Positions 6,350-14,321 are shown, numbered from the stretch's first letter. The stretch: 15,064 bases of DNA from Betaproteobacteria bacterium (GCA_005883655.1 VBDA01000032.1:2256-17319); one strand, 5' to 3'. Notes: a model not told the origin generated them from the sequence alone. Made by a program: numbers and translations.

Positions 6350-7258
6350 GTGTTAGGTCCACGTAGTTTGACGCCGTCCGCTTCGCAGTCGATCCCGATT
6401 CGAGGCCTCTCCTATCACGTCCTGACGTGGGGAAAACCGAGCGCGCCGAAGCTCATCATGCTGCACGGCTGGATGGATGTTGGCGCATCGTTTCAGTTTC
6501 TGGTCGACGCGCTGGTGAACGAATGGTTCGTCATCGCACCCGACTGGCGGGGGTTCGGCCGCAGCGAATGGTGTCCTGACGGCTACTGGTTCTTCGATTA
6601 TCTCGCCGACCTTGAAGCGCTTCTCGATCATTATTCGCCCGGCGAGCCGGCGCGTGTTGTCGGCCACAGTCTCGGCGGCAACGTTGCCTGCCTGTTCGCG
6701 GGCATCCGGCCGGCGCGGATATCGCACGCAATTTCGCTCGATGGCTTCGGGATTCCCGCCGAACGCCCCGAGGTCGCGCCGGACAAGATCGCGAAATGGC
6801 TCGATGCGCTCTCCGATCCACCGTCGTTTGCACCGTATCCCAACATTGCCGCGGTCGCCGACCGCTTGCAGAAAAACAATCCACGTCTGCCGCGCGACAA
6901 GGCCGACTTTCTCGCCACCCATTGGGCCGAGGTGCTACCCGACGGCAGCGCACGGCTCACGTCCGACCCGCGTCACAAGTTGCCATTCCCGCATGTCTAT
7001 CGGATGGAGGAAGTGCTCGCGATCTGGAGGCGCGCCACCTCGCCCGTGCTCTGGATCGGCGCCCAGGATTCGTTCGTGCTCAAGTGGCTCGCTGGTGTCC
7101 GGGACGAAAGCAAATCCGACGTCGAAGCGGAATTGAAACGGCGCATGGCGGCGTTCTCCAATTGCAGGTTGCTCACCATCGCCGACGCCGGACACATGCT
7201 GCATCACGATCAGCCGGTGGCCGTCGCTTCGGCAATCGAAGCCTTTCTCGGCGTATAA
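6350..7258 (+). CDS. Alpha/beta fold hydrolase (about 302 aa)
   Basis: Cytoplasmic serine hydrolase of the alpha/beta superfamily; no signal peptide is seen. HGWMDVGASF (39-48) provides the oxyanion-hole HG motif, PDWRGFGRS (64-72) is the usual strand-4 block, and GHSLGGN (105-111) is the nucleophile elbow with Ser107. The acid is probably Asp240 in WIGAQD, and the catalytic His is His282 in DAGHMLHHDQP. All triad positions are present, so it should be active as an esterase or a related hydrolase; the substrate is unknown. Family members include epoxide hydrolases, haloalkane dehalogenases and MhpC-like C-C hydrolases, and nothing here separates them. The start is not certain: GTG 6350 gives MLGPRSLTPS, and TTG 6368 is the alternative. 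Six bp follow the lipoprotein stop and three bp precede the adaptor start, so it sits in the middle of a tight operon. Confidence 0.87.
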   Translation: MLGPRSLTPSASQSIPIRGLSYHVLTWGKPSAPKLIMLHGWMDVGASFQFLVDALVNEWFVIAPDWRGFGRSEWCPDGYWFFDYLADLEALLDHYSPGEPARVVGHSLGGNVACLFAGIRPARISHAISLDGFGIPAERPEVAPDKIAKWLDALSDPPSFAPYPNIAAVADRLQKNNPRLPRDKADFLATHWAEVLPDGSARLTSDPRHKLPFPHVYRMEEVLAIWRRATSPVLWIGAQDSFVLKWLAGVRDESKSDVEAELKRRMAAFSNCRLLTIADAGHMLHHDQPVAVASAIEAFLGV

Positions 7259-7261
7259 CCC

Positions 7262-8473
7262 GTGGCTTCTGAAGAACTCTCCAAACTCAGCATCGACAGG
7301 AGCATCGCGCCGGTTCGCAGCCGGCGCCGTCGCAAATGGTTGTGGCTCGGCGGGATCCTGCTCGTTGCAATCGCCGGTGGGGGTTGGTTTGCGTTTCAGC
7401 CGCGCACGATCACAGTGCAGACCACTCCCATCGTCACCACCTATCCGTCGCAGCAGTTCGTCGTCATCAATTCCACCGGCTACGTCGTGGCGCAGCGCAA
7501 GGCGGCGATCTCATCCAAGGCGTCAGGACGCCTGGAATGGCTGGGCGTCGCGGAAGGCTCGCGAGTCAAGGCGGGTGAGGTCATCGCTCGCCTGGATAAG
7601 AGCGACGTTCAGGCCCAGGTCGAGGGCGCGCGTGCCAATGTCCAGGTCGCACGAGCCACGCTGGAACAAGCGCAAGCGGAGGAACGCGATGCGGCGTCCT
7701 CGCTCAAGCGCACGCGCGATCTCATCGCGCAAAAGTTCGTCTCCGAGTCGGCGCTCGATACGGCCAAGGCGCGCGCCGATCGCGCTCTCGCCGGCGTCGC
7801 GAGCGCCAGGGCGGCGGTCGGCTCGGCCGAGGCCAATGCGCGCAATTCGCAGGTCGCCGTCGACTACACAGTCATTCGCGCTCCCTTCGACGGCATCATC
7901 CTGTCCAAGAATGCCAACGTGGGCGACATGGTGACGCCATTCTCGTCGGCCGCCGACTCGAAAGGTGCGGTGGTCAGCATGGCCGACATGAGCACGCTCG
8001 AAGTCGAAGCCGACGTTTCCGAATCCAGCCTATCGAAAGTCAGCGTCGGCCAGCCGTGCGAGATCATGCTCGATGCCCTGCCCGATGTGCGCTTTCGCGG
8101 CACCGTATCGCGCATCGTCCCGACCGTCGACCGGGCGAAGGCAACGGTGATGATCAAGGTACGCTTCGATGCCATCGATTCGCGCGTGCTGCCGGAAATG
8201 AGCGCCAAAGTCTCGTTCCTGTCGCAGCCGGTGACTGCCGAGCAGCAGAAGGCGCTGACTGCCGTGCATCCAGACGCGCTCGCGCCGCGCGGCGGCAAGA
8301 CGGTAGTGTTCATCGTGCGCGACGGAAAGGCCGCCGAGGTGACTGTCACGCCGGGACGAAAGTTGGGCGAGCTGACTTCGATCGCCGGTGAGGTCAAGAC
8401 CGGCGAGAAAGCGGTGTTGAAGCCTTCGCCCGAGTTGAGCGCCGGCGCGCAAGTCAAGGCCGCCGCCAAGTGA
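7262..8473 (+). CDS. Periplasmic adaptor (membrane fusion protein) of an ABC-type exporter, HlyD/MacA-like
   Basis: 403-residue membrane fusion protein expected to link the inner-membrane ABC pump to an outer-membrane channel. A short cytoplasmic arm ending RSRRRRK is followed by one membrane anchor (about 25-44). The first half of the biotinyl/lipoyl domain lies at about 75-113 (AAISSKASGRLEWLGVAEG) and an alpha-helical hairpin at about 115-198 is rich in Ala, Gln, Glu and Arg. The second lipoyl half contains YTVIRAPFDGIIL (202-214), a beta-barrel spans about 245-320, and a membrane-proximal domain follows up to 390. APFDGII is the classical signature of this family. It starts at GTG 7262, three bases after the hydrolase stop. 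The ATPase follows after 163 bp containing a REP-type element. MacA/DevB-like is favoured over RND adaptors because of the ABC genes beside it. Confidence 0.9.
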   Translation: MASEELSKLSIDRSIAPVRSRRRRKWLWLGGILLVAIAGGGWFAFQPRTITVQTTPIVTTYPSQQFVVINSTGYVVAQRKAAISSKASGRLEWLGVAEGSRVKAGEVIARLDKSDVQAQVEGARANVQVARATLEQAQAEERDAASSLKRTRDLIAQKFVSESALDTAKARADRALAGVASARAAVGSAEANARNSQVAVDYTVIRAPFDGIILSKNANVGDMVTPFSSAADSKGAVVSMADMSTLEVEADVSESSLSKVSVGQPCEIMLDALPDVRFRGTVSRIVPTVDRAKATVMIKVRFDAIDSRVLPEMSAKVSFLSQPVTAEQQKALTAVHPDALAPRGGKTVVFIVRDGKAAEVTVTPGRKLGELTSIAGEVKTGEKAVLKPSPELSAGAQVKAAAK

Positions 8474-8526
8474 CGCATGCGTGCAAGAGCAAGACGCTTC
8501 AGCGTCGCAGCGATTGGCAACGGATG

Positions 8527-8619
8527 CGTCATCCCCGCGAAAGCGGGGATCCGGTGTCGTTGGAATCGTTGCGATCATGCGACGAACGCCAGTGGGTTCC
8601 CGCTTCCGCGGGAACGACG
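8527..8619. repeat. REP-type element: two inverted hairpins between adaptor and ATPase genes
   Basis: Hairpin 1 is ATCCCCGC-GAAA-GCGGGGAT (8531-8550), an 8-bp perfect stem with a GNRA loop. Hairpin 2 is GTTCCCGC-TTCC-GCGGGAAC (8596-8615), also 8 bp and perfect. The two are inverted copies of one another with outer CGTC (8527) and GACG (8619). The middle part is also partly self-complementary, so the whole 93 bp can fold as one cruciform. It belongs to the widespread proteobacterial intergenic repeat of the CGTCATTCCCGCGAAAGCGG type, usually mobilised by RAYT transposases; none is in the window. It may attenuate transcription or stabilise the upstream mRNA. Confidence 0.85.
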
Positions 8620-8636
8620 AACTGTGTAATGGCACC

Positions 8637-9371
8637 ATGCGCGCCGAGGATTTTACGATCACCACGCCATCGCACTCAGTCGTAAACGCGCCGGCGGCAC
8701 CGACACTGGTCGAGATCCGCAAGCTATCGAAGTACTACCAGCGTGGCGAGCAGATCATTCCGGTGCTGGTCGACATCAATCTGGACATCGGGGTCGGCGA
8801 CTATGTCGCTCTGATGGGGCCTTCCGGCTCGGGCAAGACGACACTCTTGAATCTGATTGCCGGGATCGACAAGCCGTCGAGTGGAACGATCAAGGTCGGC
8901 GGCGTCGACATCGCGCGCTTGTCCGAGAGCGATCTCGCGGCGTGGCGCGCGTCGCATGTCGGATTCATCTTCCAGTTCTACAATCTCATGCCGGTGCTCA
9001 CGGCGTTCGAAAACATCGAGCTGCCTCTCTTGCTTTCGAATCTTTCGCGGCGCGAGCGGCGCGAGCGCGTCGGCATCGCCTTGTCGCTCGTCGGCCTGGC
9101 GGATCGCGCCGACCATCGCCCCAACGAGCTCTCCGGCGGGCAGCAGCAGCGTGTTGCGATTGCGCGCGCGCTGATTACCGACCCGACGCTGATCGTCGCC
9201 GACGAGCCGACGGGCGACCTCGACCGGACGACCGGCGAGGAAATACTATCGTTGATCGATCAGCTCAATCGCGAGCTTGGCAAGACCATCCTGATCGTGA
9301 CCCACGATCCCAAATCGGCGGAAAAGGCTCGGCGCCTGATCCATCTCGAGAAGGGCGTGCTGGCGGCTTAG
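8637..9371 (+). CDS. ABC transporter ATP-binding protein, MacB/LolD-like
   Basis: 244-residue ATPase that would power the exporter from the cytoplasmic face. All nucleotide-binding motifs are intact: Walker A GPSGSGKTT (61-69), Q-loop Gln113 in FIFQFYNLMPVLTAFENIELP, signature LSGGQQQRVAIARAL (from 165), Walker B LIVADEPTGDLD (185-196) with Glu190, and H-loop His223 in VTHD. FQFYNLMP and ADEPTGDLD are typical of the MacB/LolD/FtsE branch that works with FtsX-fold permeases. I chose ATG 8637 (MRAEDFTITT). The frame is open back to 8481, but that extension merely translates the REP element (SSPRKRGS and GSRFRGND, well-known translated-repeat strings) and has no family homology. No strong ribosome binding site precedes the ATG. 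The stop lies 7 bp from the convergent FimV-like stop, so the permeases are not on the same simple transcript. Confidence 0.93.
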   Translation: MRAEDFTITTPSHSVVNAPAAPTLVEIRKLSKYYQRGEQIIPVLVDINLDIGVGDYVALMGPSGSGKTTLLNLIAGIDKPSSGTIKVGGVDIARLSESDLAAWRASHVGFIFQFYNLMPVLTAFENIELPLLLSNLSRRERRERVGIALSLVGLADRADHRPNELSGGQQQRVAIARALITDPTLIVADEPTGDLDRTTGEEILSLIDQLNRELGKTILIVTHDPKSAEKARRLIHLEKGVLAA

Positions 9372-9378
9372 CAGCTTG

Positions 9379-10686
9379 CTAGCGGCGCAGCGTCAGGTCG
9401 CGCAGCAAATCGTCGTCGAGCGCATTGTCCATAGCGGTTTGCGTGGGCTCGGGCGGCCTGATGCGCATGTCGCGCTCGGCGGCCTCGATCGCCTCGAGAA
9501 TCGAATCGGTGCCGATATCGGTGGCGCTTTCGGTGGCGAGCGTCGCCCATGCCTTCCTGATCGCGTCCTCGTCGATCCCATCCGCCTCGACCTCAGGCAT
9601 CTCGAGAAGCGCGTCCAGATTCGCCTCGTGGATCGGGACTTCAATTGCGCGCTGATGAGTAACCTGGCGTTGAGCTGTCGGTGTCTCGTCGCTCATGGCG
9701 CCGAACCCGGTGAAAGTGTTCGCGGCGGCGCTGGTCAGCATCGGTGACTTCGAGAAGTCGTTTACCCTCGACGCGCTCCACGCGGGGGCGACGATACTGT
9801 GACGTTTGACGAACGCGGTCATCGCGATGGCGCTGATGCTGAGCAACACCGCTCCATATGGCCAGCTCTGAGTCCACAGTGTCTCCTCCTGCGCTTTGTC
9901 ACGCGTGCGTAGCGTCGCGGTCGGAGCCGAGGCGGCGGTAGTATTCGAGTGTGCGGTCGAGATAGGAGAGAGCGAGGCGGCTGCGGCCTCGCCAATGAAA
10001 CCGCTGCTCGGCCGAATCGTCGTCAGGGCCACCGGCTCGCGTGGCGTTGCCGGCAGCTCGACCATCGGCGTGGCAAGAGCGATCTTCTGCGTTTGCGCGA
10101 CCGCAATGGGCGCAGGCGGGTCGATGGGCTTGAAAGTCGTCGGCGCAGGCGCGGAAACCGGATACAGCGAGGGATTGGATGAAGTCATCGCGACCCGTTG
10201 ACCGCCACGCGGGGCTGCGGCGGGGAGGCGAGCGCCGGCGTAATTCTTGAATTCGTCGAGATCCGCGGAGGCAAGCATGGTGCTCGATTCGGTTCCCTGT
10301 GGATCGATCAGCAAGACGTAATCGCGGCGCATGGTATCGCTGCATCCAGCCTGCAAGGAGAGTCGCAGCGCCGGCTCGTTCACCGGACGCGGTGTGGTCA
10401 CGATCAATCGGGTATGGGCCGCGTTCCGTTCAACACTGACCCTGCCGGTCATGAGTTGTGGTGTACGGTCGCTCGGATCACGGACCAGCTTCAGACAGGA
10501 GACATTGATGGTCTCGCCGTCGCTCAGGGCGACAGGAATGATGACCCGCAGCGGCTGGCCAAGCGACGATTGGAGCGCGATGTTGCCGAGCGCCAATGCC
10601 GAGACAAGCCCGGGTTGGATAACAACGCCCGCCAGCGCGGCACAGGCGAAACGAGCTATTCGGTACGTCGAAGCGAAGTGTCGCAT
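9379..10686 (-). CDS. FimV-like protein (N-terminal FimV domain, one membrane segment), 435 aa
   Basis: Has a signal peptide (about 1-31, ending VSALA) and then the FimV-type N-terminal domain: LGNIALQSSLGQPLRVIIPV (33-52) and, near its end, RRDYVLLIDPQ (120-130). FimV proteins bind peptidoglycan and organise type IV pili, twitching and pole-localised systems. A Pro/Ala/Thr-rich linker (about 150-265) leads to one membrane segment (about 277-294). The cytoplasmic tail ends with an acidic helical stretch (about 350-435) rich in Asp, Glu and Ala. Classical FimV is much longer (about 900 residues) with a LysM domain and a TPR-like C-terminus; I see neither here. The start is well supported: GAGGG (10697-10693) lies six bases before the ATG. 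The gene is antisense to and inside the exporter locus, with its stop 7 bp from the ATPase stop. Family of the N-terminal domain is fairly sure; role is inferred. Confidence 0.8.
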   Translation of the reverse strand: MRHFASTYRIARFACAALAGVVIQPGLVSALALGNIALQSSLGQPLRVIIPVALSDGETINVSCLKLVRDPSDRTPQLMTGRVSVERNAAHTRLIVTTPRPVNEPALRLSLQAGCSDTMRRDYVLLIDPQGTESSTMLASADLDEFKNYAGARLPAAAPRGGQRVAMTSSNPSLYPVSAPAPTTFKPIDPPAPIAVAQTQKIALATPMVELPATPREPVALTTIRPSSGFIGEAAAASLSPISTAHSNTTAASAPTATLRTRDKAQEETLWTQSWPYGAVLLSISAIAMTAFVKRHSIVAPAWSASRVNDFSKSPMLTSAAANTFTGFGAMSDETPTAQRQVTHQRAIEVPIHEANLDALLEMPEVEADGIDEDAIRKAWATLATESATDIGTDSILEAIEAAERDMRIRPPEPTQTAMDNALDDDLLRDLTLRR

Positions 10687-10876
10687 AGCGATCCCTCGGT
10701 CGGTGGGTCAGTAAATGCCGTCCTCGGGCACCCGTGTCTCATCCGACCAGGGCCTCGAGCGGCTCAAGTCCCAATCGAGCAAGTTCCATGCCGCGCGTCC
10801 GGAGGCTTCGCGCGCGGGGACACCGGTTGCGGTAAGCTCTGTGCTTCCGCCTGCCGCAGCGTTCACCGCTTTTTTC
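10687..10876. other. Divergent intergenic region between FimV-like gene and first permease
   Basis: About 190 bp. It must hold the promoter of the permease unit, because the upstream gene is on the other strand, and probably the fimV-like promoter too. I could not find a convincing -35/-10 pair in either direction. The permease frame stays open across it from 10715, but those 54 codons lack family-like sequence, so I treat them as non-coding or, at best, an uncertain N-terminal extension. Confidence 0.5.
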
Positions 10877-12034
10877 GTGTATCTGCTCCGTCTGATCCTC
10901 AAGAATTCGCTGCGGCACAAGCTGCGCACGATTTTGACCGTCGCCGGCATTGTCGTCGCCATCACCGCGTTCGGCCTGTTGCATACCATCGTCGACGCGT
11001 GGTACGCCGGCGCCAATGCAAGCTCGAGTGCCCGGCTGGTGACGCGCAATTCGATCTCGCTGACCTTTTCGCTGCCGCTCAACTACGCGCAGCGCATAAG
11101 GCAGGTCGATGGCGTAACCGGCGTGTCGTGGGCAAACTGGTTCGGCGGCGTCTACATCACCGAGCGCAATTTCTTTCCCCAGTTCGCCATCGACGCGCCC
11201 ACTTATCTCGCTGCCTACCCGGAGTTCCTGCTTTCGCCAGAAGAGAAGAAGGATTTTTTTGTCGATCGTCAGGGTTGCATCGTCGGACGCAAGCTCGCGG
11301 ACAAGTACGGCTGGAAGGTCGGCGACCAGATTCCGCTGCGCGGCACCATCTTCCCCGGGACGTGGACGTTCAATCTGCGCGGCATTTACGACGGGGCGGA
11401 CAAGGGTACCGATCAGTCGACCATGTTCTTTCATTGGTCACTGCTCAACGAGACGATCAAGAAACGCTTCTCTCGCAGGGGCGATCAGACCGGCGTATTC
11501 ATCGTGCAGCTCAAGGATCCCGACCAGGCGGCGCCCGTTTCGGCCGCGATCGATTCGGTGTTCAAGAACTCGCTGGCCGAGACGCTAACCGAGACCGAAA
11601 AGGCATTTCAGCTCGGATTCGTGGCCATGACCGAGGCGATACTGCTCGCGATCCAGGCGGTGTCGTTCGTGGTCATTATCATCATCATGGCGGTGATGGC
11701 CAACACCATGGCGATGACCGCACGCGAGCGCGGGTCCGAGTACGCGACCATGAAGGCGCTGGGTTTCGGCGGCGGCTACGTCGCGCTGCTGATTCTCGGC
11801 GAATCGCTGGCCATCGCGCTCGCGGGAGGCGTGATCGGCGTGCTGCTCACGTTCCCGCTGGCGCACGGCTTCGCCGATGCGATGGGTTCGCTGTTCCCGA
11901 TCTTCCTGATCAGCGACGAAACGCCGGCGATGCAGCTCGGCGCCGCGCTCGTCGTCGGTCTCGCCGCCGCGGCGCTGCCGGCGTGGCGTGCGGCGAATAT
12001 TCGCATTGTCGATGGGCTACGCGCGGTCGGTTAG
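10877..12034 (+). CDS. ABC transporter permease, MacB/FtsX fold (intact)
   Basis: 385-residue inner-membrane permease from GTG 10877, which gives the expected short cytoplasmic start (YLLRLILKNSLRHKLRT) before membrane helix 1 (about 19-39). A large periplasmic domain follows (about 45-245). The FtsX domain lies at about 250-378 with three more helices (about 250-280, 302-327, 350-372). The conserved cytoplasmic turn RERGSEYATMKALGF (284-298) and the C-terminal LPAWRAANIRIVDGLR match this family (COG0577). The usual one-plus-three helix topology is complete. Helix 2 contains VVIIIIMAVMANTMAM. No clear ribosome binding site precedes the GTG, and the upstream frame is open to 10715, so the start is moderately sure. 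Together with the adaptor, ATPase and second permease it would form a MacAB/DevBCA-type exporter; the substrate cannot be predicted. Confidence 0.85.
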   Translation: MYLLRLILKNSLRHKLRTILTVAGIVVAITAFGLLHTIVDAWYAGANASSSARLVTRNSISLTFSLPLNYAQRIRQVDGVTGVSWANWFGGVYITERNFFPQFAIDAPTYLAAYPEFLLSPEEKKDFFVDRQGCIVGRKLADKYGWKVGDQIPLRGTIFPGTWTFNLRGIYDGADKGTDQSTMFFHWSLLNETIKKRFSRRGDQTGVFIVQLKDPDQAAPVSAAIDSVFKNSLAETLTETEKAFQLGFVAMTEAILLAIQAVSFVVIIIIMAVMANTMAMTARERGSEYATMKALGFGGGYVALLILGESLAIALAGGVIGVLLTFPLAHGFADAMGSLFPIFLISDETPAMQLGAALVVGLAAAALPAWRAANIRIVDGLRAVG

Positions 12035-12061
12035 GACCTCCTGGACCCGAGGACTCTAAGG

Positions 12062-13209
12062 ATGCGAGTTCCCTTTCTCTATATCGTGCGCAATCTCGTC
12101 GCCCGCCGGCTGACCACCATTCTGACCGCGGGCGGCATGGCGCTGGTGGTGTACGTGTTCGCGACGGTGCTGATGCTCGCCGCCGGCCTCGAAGCGACGC
12201 TGGTGGCCACGGGCCAGGACGACAACGTGATCGTCATCCGCCGCGGATCGCAAACCGAAGTGCAAAGCGGCGTCGATCGCAGACAGGCTGCAATCGTCGA
12301 AAGCCTGCGCGACGTCGCCATCGGACAGGACGGCATGCCGCTCGTGTCCAAGGAACCGGTGGTGCTGATCAACCTGCCGAAGCGCGAAACGGCCAAGCCG
12401 TCGAACGTCGTCATTCGTGGTGTGACGCCGACCGGCCTCGTTCTTCGGCCGCAGATGAACATGATCGAAGGCCGGATGTTTCGCGGTGGCACCTCGGAGA
12501 TCATCGCCGGGCGCTCCATAGCGAGTGGTTTCCAGGGCGCGGGTCTGGGCGAGACGCTCCACTTTGCGCAACGGGACTGGCTGGTCGTGGGCGTATTCGA
12601 CGCCGGCCGGACCGGCTTCGACTCGGAAATCTGGGGCGACCATTCCGGCGCACCGGATTTTCGGCGGTCATCTTCAAGCTCGCTGACAGCGACCGCTTCG
12701 ATGAGGTCAAAAACATCATCGAGTCCGATCCCCGGTTGACACTCGACGTCAAGCGCGAGACGCGCTTCTACGCCGATCAGTCGGAGGCGTTGTCGAAGTT
12801 CATCAGCTATCTGGGCACCAGCATCTCGGTCATCTTTTCCATCGGCGCCATCATCGGCGCGATGATCACCATGTACGCGAGTGTGGCGAGCCGCACCAGC
12901 GAGATCGGCACGCTGCGCGCGCTGGGCTTTTCGCGCGCGGCGATCCTGGTCGCGTTTCTGGGCGAATCGTTGCTGCTGGGACTCATCGGCGGCGTTATCG
13001 GCGTGGTGTGCGCGTCGTTCATGCAGGCGCTGTCGATCTCGACCATGAACTTCCAGACCTTCGCCGAGCTTGCGTTCCGCTTCGTACTGACGCCGGGCAT
13101 CGTCCTTGCCGCATTGGTGTTCGCGCTCGGCATGGGGTTCGTCGGCGGATTTCTGCCGGCTGCGCGCGCCGCGCGGCTCAAGATCGTCGATGCGCTGCGT
13201 GCTGCGTGA
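12062..13209 (+). pseudogene. Second ABC transporter permease, MacB/FtsX fold, with a frameshift near 12641
   Basis: Homologous in layout to the permease just upstream. It starts at ATG 12062 with GAGGA at 12049-12053. The first frame gives RNLVARRLTTILT, membrane helix 1 and the periplasmic domain up to GFDSEIWGD (ending 12640), then runs into Ser-rich nonsense and stops at 12739. The real continuation is in another frame from TTC 12643: FRRTGFSAVIFKLADSDRF, then FISYLGTSISVIFSIGAII, SRTSEIGTLRALGF and the final LPAARAARLKIVDALRAA, ending at TGA 13209. Only two bases separate the two good parts, whereas homologues, from memory, have several residues between the IWGD and FRR blocks. A net loss of 3n+1 bases, for example 19, would restore a 388-residue protein, close to the 385 of its neighbour. 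It is either a true broken gene or an assembly error; as written only a truncated protein without the FtsX helices is made. Confidence 0.83.
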
Positions 13210-14321
13210 GCACGCGCGTTTCCCGCGTTTCCATGGAACAGCTCCGCAATTACGCGGTTGCGCGCTCGCTTTTTCCTGTCCGCGATCTCGAGGCCGCAGT
13301 GCGGACGCTCGGCTTCGTGCAGGTCGACCCGATCCGCGCGCCGGCCCGCGCGCAGGATCTGATTCTGAGGCATCGGGTTAGCGGCTATCGCGCCGGCGAT
13401 CTCGAGAAACACTATCCATCGCTGCCGCTGGCCGAGGAGCACCTTCATGTCTACGGTGTGCTGCCACGAGATTCGCTTCGCTTGCTGCACCCGCGGCCGG
13501 TGCGCGACCCGTGGCACGTCGAGCGCCAGCATCCTCGGCTGGCGAAGCGCATTCTCGCTCACGTCGGCAAGCACGGTCCGACTCATCCGCGCGAGCTGCA
13601 AAAGGCGCTCGGGATGGCGCGCGTCATCAACGGCTGGGGCGGTGAATCGATCGCCACTACGCGCATGCTCGAAGTTCTGCACTATCGCGGCCAATTGCGC
13701 ATCGCGCGTCGCGACAAGGGCGTCAAAGTCTACGAGCTCGCGCATGCGCTGCCCAAACCGCTTGCGGCAGCGGAGCGCACCGCCAAGTTGCTCGACCTCG
13801 TGTTGCACCTCTACGCGCCGCTGCCCGAGCGCAGCTTGCGCGAGCTTGCCGCGATCGTGACGAGGACATCTCTGCCAGGCGCCAACGCCGCAAAGGCGGT
13901 CGAAGGGCTGATCGAAGGCGGCCGCATCCGCCACGCGATCGTCGGCGGAGTGACCTACGTTTGGCCAGCCAGCGAGGAGGTACAGGTCGAACCGCACGAC
14001 AATGTTCGCCTGCTCGCGCCGTTCGACCCGATCGTCTGGGATCGGCGCCGCTTCGAGCTTTTCTGGGGCTGGGCATATCGTTTCGAGGCGTACACGCCGC
14101 CCGCGAAGCGGCGGCTTGGCTATTACGCGCTGCCGCTCTTATGGCGCCACACGGTCGTCGGCTGGGTCAACGCCGCGCTGGTCGGCGATGCGCTCGAGAT
14201 CGAAACCGGCTTTGTCGGCAAGCGCCCACGCGACGCTGCATTCCGCCGCGAGCTGGACGCAGAGATCGGGCGGATGAGCGCGTTTCTCGGCGCCCGGGTC
14301 GGCAAAGTCATCGCGCGCTAA
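13206..14321 (+). CDS. YcaQ/AlkZ-like DNA glycosylase, winged-helix (HTH_42) family
   Basis: 371-residue protein of the HTH_42 (formerly DUF1006) family, whose studied members YcaQ and AlkZ excise bulky or crosslinked alkylated bases as DNA glycosylases. The N-terminal FVQVDPIR contains Gln39-Val40-Asp41, matching the catalytic Q-x-D motif of the YcaQ branch (AlkZ has Q-x-Q). The C-terminal block APFDPIVWDRRR (271-282) followed by YRFEAYTPPAKRRLGYYALP (291-310) and VGWVNA is the strongest family signature. E. coli YcaQ is about 410 residues, so this is slightly short. The GTG at 13206 overlaps the permease TGA (GTGA), suggesting translational coupling; ATG 13233 (MEQLRNYAV) is a good alternative. 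Alkylation damage repair is inferred from family. Nothing links it functionally to the exporter except position. Confidence 0.87.
   Translation: MSTRVSRVSMEQLRNYAVARSLFPVRDLEAAVRTLGFVQVDPIRAPARAQDLILRHRVSGYRAGDLEKHYPSLPLAEEHLHVYGVLPRDSLRLLHPRPVRDPWHVERQHPRLAKRILAHVGKHGPTHPRELQKALGMARVINGWGGESIATTRMLEVLHYRGQLRIARRDKGVKVYELAHALPKPLAAAERTAKLLDLVLHLYAPLPERSLRELAAIVTRTSLPGANAAKAVEGLIEGGRIRHAIVGGVTYVWPASEEVQVEPHDNVRLLAPFDPIVWDRRRFELFWGWAYRFEAYTPPAKRRLGYYALPLLWRHTVVGWVNAALVGDALEIETGFVGKRPRDAAFRRELDAEIGRMSAFLGARVGKVIAR

Noticed and set aside
8481..8636. A 52-residue N-terminal extension of the ATPase
   Set aside because: It translates the REP element (SPRKRGS and SRFRGND strings), a common annotation artefact. 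The family domain begins after ATG 8637.
9369..9381. Small inverted repeat TAGCA-GCT-TGCTA spanning both convergent stops as a bidirectional terminator
   Set aside because: The stem is 5 bp with a 3-nt loop and no flanking T run on either strand; too weak to call.
10198..13209. A single 1003-codon plus-strand frame that ends with real permease sequence
   Set aside because: Only the last part, from about 12643, is genuine. The rest runs opposite the FimV-like gene and out of frame through the first permease, so it is not one protein; it simply carries the shifted end of the second permease.
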